DNA of 32,820 bases from Ruminococcus sp. UBA3665 (GTDB taxonomy: Bacteria; Bacillota; Clostridia; Oscillospirales; Ruminococcaceae), in NCBI GenBank assembly GCA_002373165.1, contig DFJS01000088.1, forward strand, positions 1 through 32,820. Reading direction: 5' to 3'. Below the pieces are notes generated by a model. The model was not told where the DNA came from. It ran no database searches and was given only the letters and a program-made list of their open reading frames with translations. The position numbers and the translations under genes were made by a program. Positions 1 through 6,187 of this stretch are shown one piece after another. Numbering within the stretch: the stretch's first letter is position 1; each line of letters begins with the position of its first letter.

Positions 1-2515
1 AGCCGTTGCCGTCGCAGTCGCCGTAACCTCTGCCGTCTTCTGTGAAGCCGTTGCGGAATGCTACGCAGTTTTTCAGTGTTACTACGCCGATCGGGCCTGT
101 TGCTTCTTTGGCATACAGATCCCAGCCGTCATCGGAGTTGTTATAAGAGAAGCATCCGTCAAAGACATTGCCCTCGCCGCAGGTCAGCTTGGCAGCAAAG
201 CCGTCAGCATTTTCCATTGTCAGTTCATCGCAATTGTTCTTGGATGTGCAGTTCTTGACAAGGTTGTTGGTCGGCCATTCTGCTACAGTAGCGGCATCGG
301 TTCTGTATCTGGAAATCTGGAGTCCGGTATCTTCGTTATCATTGAAGAGCATGTATTCAATAATATTATTATTACCGGAAAGCAGCATACCATTGTCGCC
401 GGCATTGTAGATTTCAAAGCCGTAGAAATGCCAGTAGGAACCATCCAGAACAAAGCCTCTTGCACTGCCGTCTACGGTCTGGCCTGTAAAGTCGAAGACT
501 ACTTTTGCGCCGTTATAAGCAGAGATTGTCTTATACTTGCCGGCAGAACCGGAATTGTTCTGATCAATCAGGATTGTATCAGTATAATGATACGTGCCTT
601 CCAGCAGATAGATGCAGCCGCCTGCCGGAACGTTCTTGATGGCAGTCAGGGCATCGGTCGGGTCAGATGCAGAATTACCGGAGCCTGTACCGTTCGGGGA
701 TGCATAGATAATCTGTGCATAGTTTGCAGGAGTCTGTGTAGCTGTAGTGGTCACAGTTGTTGTTTTAGTAGTTGCAGTTGTCGGCAGTGTTGTATTATTT
801 GTAGCAACTGTTGTGGTTTCCTGCGGAGCAGTCGTTGCTGTCGGGTCGGTAGAATCTGTAAATCCGCTGCCAATGGCTACGATGGAATCTTTATAGGCTA
901 CCAGAGCGGCTTTCAGTGCTGTATTGACAGCATAGCTTGCATCATCGACAGAATTGTCAAATGTCCACTTGAAGTCGCCTCCCTGTACACGGCCGGCATT
1001 GGCTGTGACTTTGGCAGGAACATCTTCTGCCTTGTCAGGCGTATAGCTGTACATCAGGCTGGAATTGGTATCGAAATTATTATAGCTTGTGCCGCCCTGT
1101 TTGGTCTTGACAGAAGAAGGCACCTGTTCCGTTCTGGAAGAAGCTTCATAAGCATCGAATTCTGTATTGTCCTGCTGATAGGTGATATAAGATTTCTGTC
1201 CGGTCATATAGTTGCCGAAAGATTTGATAATGCCGCCGTCTTCGCTGGAGAATGTGGCATTGGCTGTGCCTTCGGCAATATCAGAACCCTGCATGGAAGA
1301 CAGCATAGGATATTTGCAGTTTCTGAAATAGTTGTTTTCCAGGAATGCAGAAGAGCCCATTGTCACACCAGTGCCGTATTTTGCGTTGCCGTCAAAATAG
1401 TTGTTATAGATATGCACTGTGCAGGTTCTGATTCTCGGATGACGGGAGTCAGAATGATCATACCAGTTATGATGATAAGTAATATAATTTTCTGTAGACT
1501 CAGACTTCATGCCCTGAAGATTGCATTTTCCGTTATCCCAGAAATGATTGTAAGAATGTGTGATATAAGTAGAAGTTTTGGTATCCAGTGCGCCGTCACC
1601 CTTTACCTGGTCGGCATCGGAACCGGCATCGCCATAGAAGAAGTCGCAGTGATGTACCCAGATATGATCGTTCTTCTGCTGGAGTCCGCAGTCGTCGCCT
1701 TCTGTGCTGTTGCAGTTCATAAAGCCCAGATTTCTTACTTCTACATTGGAAGAATTCTTCATAACCAGACCAAAGCCGTTGAATGTAGTATCATTGCCGA
1801 TACCTTCGATTGTCAGGCCGCAGGTAACTGTATCTACATAGAGGTCACCGTTGGGCATGTTGGCCGGGTCTTCAATATTACCGATGAATCTGATTGCTAC
1901 CGGGCCGACTTTGGTATTGCTTTTCAGATTGGTAATAATATTCTGTACGCCGGTCAGTTCGGTATCATTGCCTTTTTTATCCGGCAGAGTGACTTTGACA
2001 GTATCTTTTGTTGCATTGGTGACATATACTACAGTCGCATTTGATTTCAGTGTACCGTCTTCGTTATAAGCACCGGAAGACGTGCCGTTGACCCAGCCGA
2101 AACCGGAACGGTCATTTGCAGCAGAAGTTACTTTGACTTCGGCAGCCTTGGAAGAATCTTCCTTGCCGCTGATAACCGGTACAACTTTCAGTGTATGAGA
2201 TCCGGCTTTCAGGCCGACAGCATCAGCACGGAAACATCCCGGATACTGACGAATCAGCATAGAATCAATCTGTGTGCCGTCTACATATACATTGTAGCCG
2301 GACGCGCCGGAAACAGCAGACCATTCAGCATAAGCACCTTCTTCAAAACCTGCCGATGCCGTAAATTTTACGCTGCTTTCGCTTGCAGCAGCTGCGATAT
2401 TGGCATTCTCGGCCGGAGCGGCGGTAATGGCCTGTGCAGAAACACCTGCGGAGCAGGCAACAGTGGCGGCTGCCAGAAGTGCAGCCAGACAGGATTTCAT
2501 TGCTTTCATTCTCAT
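1..2515 (-). CDS. Secreted pectate lyase, PL1 module plus PL9-like module (5' part, runs off left edge)
   Basis: Probably cleaves pectate outside the cell. The start is the ATG at 2513-2515, about 10 nt behind AAAGGGG. A signal peptide follows (MRMKAMKS, a hydrophobic Ala-rich stretch, then SAGVSAQA). Residues about 40-130 look like a small fibronectin-type domain. Residues about 190-480 are a PL1 beta-helix, with HHCDFF near residue 290 and SRHPRIR near residue 359, matching the PL1 Ca-binding and catalytic Arg regions. A Thr-rich linker lies at about 562-600. A second beta-helix begins with YASPNGTGS near 605 and has NAGDNG, DNEDTG and NNSDDGWDLY repeats, as in PL9. No stop occurs in the 838 codons visible. 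A dockerin or other tail would lie beyond base 1 and cannot be judged. The family assignment is strong for PL1 and good for PL9. The long reverse frame on the other strand is taken as a shadow. Confidence 0.9.
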   Translation of the reverse strand, partial: MRMKAMKSCLAALLAAATVACSAGVSAQAITAAPAENANIAAAASESSVKFTASAGFEEGAYAEWSAVSGASGYNVYVDGTQIDSMLIRQYPGCFRADAVGLKAGSHTLKVVPVISGKEDSSKAAEVKVTSAANDRSGFGWVNGTSSGAYNEDGTLKSNATVVYVTNATKDTVKVTLPDKKGNDTELTGVQNIITNLKSNTKVGPVAIRFIGNIEDPANMPNGDLYVDTVTCGLTIEGIGNDTTFNGFGLVMKNSSNVEVRNLGFMNCNSTEGDDCGLQQKNDHIWVHHCDFFYGDAGSDADQVKGDGALDTKTSTYITHSYNHFWDNGKCNLQGMKSESTENYITYHHNWYDHSDSRHPRIRTCTVHIYNNYFDGNAKYGTGVTMGSSAFLENNYFRNCKYPMLSSMQGSDIAEGTANATFSSEDGGIIKSFGNYMTGQKSYITYQQDNTEFDAYEASSRTEQVPSSVKTKQGGTSYNNFDTNSSLMYSYTPDKAEDVPAKVTANAGRVQGGDFKWTFDNSVDDASYAVNTALKAALVAYKDSIVAIGSGFTDSTDPTATTAPQETTTVATNNTTLPTTATTKTTTVTTTATQTPANYAQIIYASPNGTGSGNSASDPTDALTAIKNVPAGGCIYLLEGTYHYTDTILIDQNNSGSAGKYKTISAYNGAKVVFDFTGQTVDGSARGFVLDGSYWHFYGFEIYNAGDNGMLLSGNNNIIEYMLFNDNEDTGLQISRYRTDAATVAEWPTNNLVKNCTSKNNCDELTMENADGFAAKLTCGEGNVFDGCFSYNNSDDGWDLYAKEATGPIGVVTLKNCVAFRNGFTEDGRGYGDCDGNG

Positions 2516-2541
2516 TGGAAATCATTCCCCTTTCAAATACA

Positions 2542-2579
2542 ACCGGAACGCAACATGCCGCCCTTCGGCATTTTCCGGT
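2542..2579 (-). promoter_or_regulatory. Nested stem-loop in the pectate lyase 5' leader
   Basis: On the minus strand the outer arms ACCGGAA and TTCCGGT can pair, and inside them TGCCG-AAGGG-CGGCA forms a second stem. The structure sits between the promoter and the ribosome binding site of the pectate lyase. No U-run follows, so it is not an intrinsic terminator. It may stabilise the mRNA or be a protein-binding site. Confidence 0.45.
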
Positions 2580-2588
2580 ATTGAATAC

Positions 2589-2617
2589 ATTATAGCAAAT
2601 TCTGTCTGAAAATACAA
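2589..2617 (-). promoter_or_regulatory. Extended -10 promoter for the pectate lyase gene
   Basis: Minus-strand TTGTAT (2612-2617), 17-bp spacer, TATAAT (2589-2594). TGC directly before TATAAT gives an extended -10, which offsets the weak -35. The predicted transcript would start about 65-70 nt upstream of the ATG. Confidence 0.6.
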
Positions 2618-2754
2618 TTGGTATATTTGCCAAATTATATTTTTTATTTTAGTGAAATTAACCAAAAATAGATAAGTTTATATATTTAACATGCACATAG
2701 TTTGTTTTCACAATGCGACTGCTGTCGAATAGCATAAATCTGCCGGAACGGTAC

Positions 2755-2783
2755 TTGACAACCGTGCCGAAACATGCTATAAT
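2755..2783 (+). promoter_or_regulatory. Perfect consensus sigma-A promoter for the XRE/AraC regulator pair
   Basis: TTGACA (2755-2760), exactly 17 bp, TATAAT (2778-2783). The likely start is near 2790, giving a leader of about 190 nt before the XRE gene at 2983. Such a perfect promoter for a regulator suggests that something else limits expression, for example the leader or a repressor. Confidence 0.8.
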
Positions 2784-2799
2784 AAATTCAAAAAAATCA

Positions 2800-2820
2800 G
2801 GGCAGACTGATGTCTGCCCT
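2800..2820 (+). promoter_or_regulatory. Hairpin at the extreme 5' end of the regulator transcript
   Basis: GGGCAGAC-TGAT-GTCTGCCC is an 8-bp perfect stem beginning about 10 nt after the predicted transcription start. On the plus strand no U-run follows. On the minus strand a T-run (TGATTTTTTT) follows, so the same sequence would also work as a terminator for minus-strand transcription heading towards the pectate lyase promoter. Confidence 0.5.
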
Positions 2821-2982
2821 TGTGCGTTCAATATCAACAAAAAACAGCAGTTCCGTTTGTGCATGTGTACAAAATTTGATTAAATTTTCAAAAAAGTGTC
2901 ATTTTTTTTGCCTCTGAATTGTCTTAATTAATAGAATACCTGCCAGATTTCAGGTATGCATATCTAAAGGAGGTAATTGATT

Positions 2983-3309
2983 ATGATCACACAAGACTAC
3001 CAGAACACCAGAAAATGCCTGTACACACGAATCCGCACACTGCGCAAAAAAGAACATATCACGCAGGAAAAAATGGCACAGCGTCTTGGCATCAGCCGCC
3101 GTACCTATGCCAATTACGAACGCGGCATCCATGCCATGCCCGTGGAAATCCTTGCCCGGATTGCCGATATGTTCAGCACTTCTCTTGATTATCTAGTGGG
3201 AAGAGATCTGCCGCCGGTACAGGAACTGCCAGAAAGCAGGGAAGCTTATGACAGAACCGGTACGAATCGGAATTATCATGGGGAAAATCTACAAAACTGC
3301 CAACCGTAA
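2983..3309 (+). CDS. XRE-family helix-turn-helix regulator
   Basis: A 108-residue DNA-binding protein. A Cro/C1-type HTH lies at about residues 14-70: the segment from TRIRTLRKK through ITQEKMAQRLGIS to YERGIHAMP matches the five-helix XRE fold, and SLDYLVGR is the usual end of the domain. The ATG at 2983 is preferred over an in-frame TTG at 2977 because AAAGGAGG (2967-2973) is 9 nt from the ATG but only 3 nt from the TTG. The last 62 nt overlap the next gene in another frame, so the two are probably translationally coupled. The tail after the HTH is short and has no recognisable sensor domain; the large downstream protein probably provides it. Its targets are unknown; the divergent pectate lyase gene is a natural candidate. 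Confidence 0.85.
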   Translation: MITQDYQNTRKCLYTRIRTLRKKEHITQEKMAQRLGISRRTYANYERGIHAMPVEILARIADMFSTSLDYLVGRDLPPVQELPESREAYDRTGTNRNYHGENLQNCQP

Positions 3310-5428
3310 ACAGCTGTCTGGTATGCTGGAAGAAGCCTTCGCCAGAAATATCAGTGCCAATATTTTTACAATACATGAAGAATACTGGAATGCCTCTTCC
3401 AGTCAGGAAAATCTGATGCAGATGATTCAGTTTTCCGGCCTGGACGGCGTAATCTTTGTGCCGTATTCGTTCGCCGCCAGAGAATACAGCGACGAGATCG
3501 AACGCTTTTTGCTGGAAAACTGTTCCAAGCCCATTGTCAGAATCGGCATCGAATCCAGGCCGTTTGTGCCGGTATGGTACCACGACCGCGCCGAAATTGC
3601 CGCCATTACCAGACATCTGATTCAGGTGCACAGCTGCCGGAACCTGCTCTGTCTGACAGGACAGGCACAGAATCCCGTCTCGATGGAACGGCTGGCCGGA
3701 TTCCGCGAAGCCCTGACAGAAGCCGGCATTCCGTATCAGGAAGAAAAAAATGCTGTTTACGGCGATTTCTATATTTTCGCCGCCCAGAAACTCGCTCAGG
3801 AATTCGCCGACAGCACACGCCCTCTGCCGGATGCCGTTGTCTGCGCAAATGATATGATGGCCGTCTCGCTCTGCGATGCCCTCAAAACACATCATATTTC
3901 CGTGCCCGATGATGTGCGCGTTACAGGCTATGACGGCGTTATGGAATCGGCTCTGCATCTTCCGCCCGTGACAAGTTATGCCCCCTCATGGGAACAGCTC
4001 GGCCGGAATGCCATGTGCCAGCTTTACGAACTCATGACCGGAAAAGCTGTCGTCAGCAGCAAAACAGATACAGGTTCCCTGCTGTGCCGCGAATCCTGCG
4101 GCTGTCAGGGCAGTGCACATCCATGGGAACTGCTGGATTTTAATTACCCCCGTCTGGAAGAAAATTATCTGGACAGCAGTCTTGCGACTAAATTATTATC
4201 CTGCACCAGTCTGGAAAGCCTGATAACAGCAATGTATAATCTTAATTATGTCTTTTTCGATCCTGAATATTACGACAGCGAACGCTATGCACTCTGCCTC
4301 TGTCAGGACTGGGACGACGAAACGCGCCGGAGTCATGGCTATTCTGAAAAAATGCTCCGGATGCATTACAACAGCGGCTATACAATCTTTCCGCTTTCGG
4401 AACTGCTGCCGCCGGATTTTCAGCAGACAGAAAAACCTTCTGCCGCTTTCTTTGTGCCGGTTTATTTTCAGGAACGCTGCTTCGGCTATGCCGTGCTGCA
4501 ATATATCGGCATTGCTGACGGCATTAATCCGTATTTTATCCGGTTCTGCCGCGAAATCAGCAATGCACTGGAATTCCTGCGTGTCCGGAACGAATTGCAG
4601 AGTCTGGCATATCATGACTATCTTTCTCAGGTTCGTGATACGCTGACAGGATTATATAATCTCAACCAGCTGCCGCATCTGTGGAAAGATTATCTGACAG
4701 ATGTCAGGGAAAGAAAAGAACATTGTTTCTGGATTGCCCTGCATATTTCCGGATTGTACCGCATTGCCGAAACAGGCGGCGCAGTACAGAAAGATAAATT
4801 ATTAGTCGCGTTTTCAGAATATCTTCAGAATACATGCAGCTATCATGAAAAATGCCTCCGCACAGGCGAAAGTGATTTTATCATTCTGGGTTCAGAACCG
4901 GAACATTCCCAGTATCATCATCTGCTGATTCAGAATCTGCGGGAACATTTCGAGCATTTTCAGCGTACACAGAAACAGCTTGTCCTGCCGCTTCAATCGG
5001 CCGTTCTGTACGAACCCGAAATTCAGATTCTCACGGAAGAAACTGTCACGGTTGCCGCCGCCGCACTCATGACAAGAGCGCGTTCCAATAAGGCGACTTA
5101 TTCCGAACAGCTTCATTATAAAGACCTGAAAGCCCTGCGGCATCAGATTTATCAGAATCCGGAACAGGAATGGTCTGTCAGTGTATGCAGTCACAAGATG
5201 AATATCAGCAGTTCCTATTTCTGCAAGATTTATCAGAAGGCGTTCGGCGTGACCTGCGCATATGATATCCGGCGTTCCAGAATGGAGCACGGAAAATATC
5301 TGCTTCTGCACACATCGGATACGCTCCAGGAAATCTCCCGGAAATGCGGCTATGACTATTCGCATTTTATGCGGACGTTCAAGAAATTCTTCCAGATGAC
5401 CCCTACGGAATATCGCCGGGGGAAATAA
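3248..5428 (+). CDS. Hybrid regulator: LacI/PBP1-like sensor, degenerate GGDEF-like region, AraC HTH
   Basis: A 726-residue one-component regulator. Residues about 1-285 resemble the periplasmic-binding-protein type 1 sensor of LacI/XylR regulators: RIGIIMG at the start, DGVIFVPY, SMERLAGFREAL, VVCANDMMA and VTGYDG, ending at SCGC near 281. The middle is unassigned, possibly GAF-like. Near residue 455-475 DTLTGLYNL matches the entry to a GGDEF domain, but the GGDEF active-site motif is not found, so it is unlikely to make cyclic di-GMP. Residues about 640-726 are an AraC-type double HTH (SSYFCKIYQKAFG, LQEISRKCGYDYSHFMRTFKKF, MTPTEYRR). The ATG at 3248 has AGGGA upstream and lies inside the XRE gene; an ATG at 3278 is less well supported. 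It probably senses a sugar and controls carbohydrate genes. The ligand is unknown. Confidence 0.85.
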   Translation: MTEPVRIGIIMGKIYKTANRKQLSGMLEEAFARNISANIFTIHEEYWNASSSQENLMQMIQFSGLDGVIFVPYSFAAREYSDEIERFLLENCSKPIVRIGIESRPFVPVWYHDRAEIAAITRHLIQVHSCRNLLCLTGQAQNPVSMERLAGFREALTEAGIPYQEEKNAVYGDFYIFAAQKLAQEFADSTRPLPDAVVCANDMMAVSLCDALKTHHISVPDDVRVTGYDGVMESALHLPPVTSYAPSWEQLGRNAMCQLYELMTGKAVVSSKTDTGSLLCRESCGCQGSAHPWELLDFNYPRLEENYLDSSLATKLLSCTSLESLITAMYNLNYVFFDPEYYDSERYALCLCQDWDDETRRSHGYSEKMLRMHYNSGYTIFPLSELLPPDFQQTEKPSAAFFVPVYFQERCFGYAVLQYIGIADGINPYFIRFCREISNALEFLRVRNELQSLAYHDYLSQVRDTLTGLYNLNQLPHLWKDYLTDVRERKEHCFWIALHISGLYRIAETGGAVQKDKLLVAFSEYLQNTCSYHEKCLRTGESDFIILGSEPEHSQYHHLLIQNLREHFEHFQRTQKQLVLPLQSAVLYEPEIQILTEETVTVAAAALMTRARSNKATYSEQLHYKDLKALRHQIYQNPEQEWSVSVCSHKMNISSSYFCKIYQKAFGVTCAYDIRRSRMEHGKYLLLHTSDTLQEISRKCGYDYSHFMRTFKKFFQMTPTEYRRGK

Positions 5429-5442
5429 CCTGCAAAATAATG

Positions 5443-5485
5443 ACCGCTGTATCGGCTCCGGCTGATACAGCGGTTAAATTTTTCT
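5443..5485 (+). terminator. Intrinsic terminator after the AraC-type regulator
   Basis: A perfect 11-bp stem, ACCGCTGTATC / GATACAGCGGT (5443-5474), is followed by a T-rich tail. It lies between the plus-strand regulator and the convergent minus-strand XRE gene and may also slow transcription from the other side. Confidence 0.85.
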
Positions 5486-5496
5486 CTTATGCATGA

Positions 5497-5835
5497 TTAT
5501 ACCGCCTCTTTTTTCTTGGCGAATTTTTCTATTTCAAGATTGACAATCTGCTCGAAATCGCAGAGGACTTTATATTTTGCGCGGTCGGGGGCAGATTCGT
5601 AGAGTTCCAGAAGCCGGAGCTGTTCTTCATTGAGATTTGTCCTGTACTCTCCGAAAATCAGATAATCAATAGAAGTATGCAGATAATCGGCAATCTGGGC
5701 GAGGACTTCGCCGCTTGGAAGACTGCCCTTTTTCCAGCGGCCGGTGCTTCCGGTACTTAAATTCAGAGCTGTCAGCATAGCTGAAACAGTTGTGTGCTGT
5801 TCTTTACAAACAATTTTCAGTCTTTCATAAAACAT
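5497..5835 (-). CDS. XRE-family helix-turn-helix regulator with C-terminal tail
   Basis: A 112-residue DNA-binding protein. The HTH covers about residues 4-62 (ERLKIVCKEQ, TTVSAMLTALNLSTG, SLPSGEVLAQIADYLHTSIDYL). A charged helical tail follows (NEEQLRLLELYESAP) and ends in Lys-rich KFAKKKEAV; the tail is of the kind that mediates dimerisation. The ATG at 5833-5835 is chosen because AAAGGA lies 9 nt upstream; an upstream in-frame ATG would put this ribosome binding site inside the gene. A palindrome at 5872-5889 lies just upstream and is a candidate self-operator. It is a single-gene unit between two terminators. Its targets are unknown. The helix order resembles phage-type repressors, but no phage genes are near. 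Confidence 0.85.
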   Translation of the reverse strand: MFYERLKIVCKEQHTTVSAMLTALNLSTGSTGRWKKGSLPSGEVLAQIADYLHTSIDYLIFGEYRTNLNEEQLRLLELYESAPDRAKYKVLCDFEQIVNLEIEKFAKKKEAV

Positions 5836-5871
5836 ACAAAAAGTTCCTTTCATTTTTGTGCAAAACATAGA

Positions 5872-5889
5872 AACTCACAAAAGTGAGTT
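5872..5889 (-). promoter_or_regulatory. Palindromic candidate operator in the XRE leader
   Basis: AACTCAC-AAAA-GTGAGTT is a perfect 7-bp inverted repeat with a 4-nt centre, lying between the promoter and start codon of the XRE gene. Its size and position suit autoregulation by an XRE dimer; as RNA it could also fold into a hairpin. Confidence 0.5.
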
Positions 5890-5959
5890 ATCCCACTTGA
5901 CAAAACTCCTAAAAAAATTAGCAGATGATCGGACTGCCCTTAGAAAAGCTTAATACTTT

Positions 5960-5988
5960 ATTATAACATTTTTGACGGAATTTTTCAA
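5960..5988 (-). promoter_or_regulatory. Sigma-A promoter for the small XRE gene
   Basis: Minus-strand TTGAAA (5983-5988), 17 bp, TATAAT (5960-5965). It predicts a leader of about 118 nt containing the AACTCAC palindrome. Confidence 0.7.
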
Positions 5989-6007
5989 TATTTTTACGTA
6001 AGAAATT

Positions 6008-6113
6008 TATAATAAGTATCCGTTTATCTGCTAAATAAATTCTCCGGCCAGCAATGGCCAACTTTTCAGCAAAAAGCCCTGATTGCAGAAATCAGGGGCT
6101 TTTTGTTTTTTCC
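6008..6113 (+). ncRNA. Candidate small RNA with GNRA hairpin and terminator
   Basis: A plus-strand TATAAT (6008-6013) with only a weak -35 precedes about 95 nt that hold no reading frame. This stretch contains a stem GGCCA-GCAA-TGGCC (6046-6059), whose loop is a GNRA tetraloop, and ends in a strong intrinsic terminator (6071-6110). Something on the plus strand needs that terminator, since the nearest upstream plus gene already has its own at 5443. The weak -35 is the main doubt; the terminator could merely serve the minus-strand side. Confidence 0.35.
6071..6110 (+). terminator. Intrinsic terminator upstream of the esterase gene
   Basis: AAAAAGCCCTGATT pairs with AATCAGGGGCTTTTT across a short GCAGA loop with one bulged base, followed by GTTTTTT. 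The A-rich left side gives a T-run on the other strand too, so it can act in both directions. It insulates the esterase promoter at 6125. Confidence 0.8.
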
Positions 6114-6124
6114 TCGGATTTTTA

Positions 6125-6153
6125 TTGACACGGCTCCGTTTTTACAGTATAAT
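6125..6153 (+). promoter_or_regulatory. Perfect consensus sigma-A promoter for the acetylesterase
   Basis: TTGACA (6125-6130), exactly 17 bp, TATAAT (6148-6153). The start would be near 6160, leaving a short leader of under 30 nt before the ATG at 6188. Confidence 0.8.
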
Positions 6154-6187
6154 AAAAATAAATATAAAAATGAAAGGATGGAACATC

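Noticed and set aside
428..2044. A 538-codon open frame on the plus strand
   Set aside because: It is antisense to the pectate lyase. Its Cys/Ile-rich translation is low-complexity, has no ribosome binding site and resembles no protein, whereas the minus strand gives a signal peptide and clear PL1 motifs.
4600..4700. Active diguanylate cyclase in the hybrid regulator
   Set aside because: Only the entry motif (DTLTGLYNL) is present; no GGDEF or GGEEF active site was found downstream.
6014..6113. Riboswitch or T-box for the esterase
   Set aside because: The terminator lies upstream of the esterase promoter at 6125, so it cannot control the esterase transcript as an attenuator.
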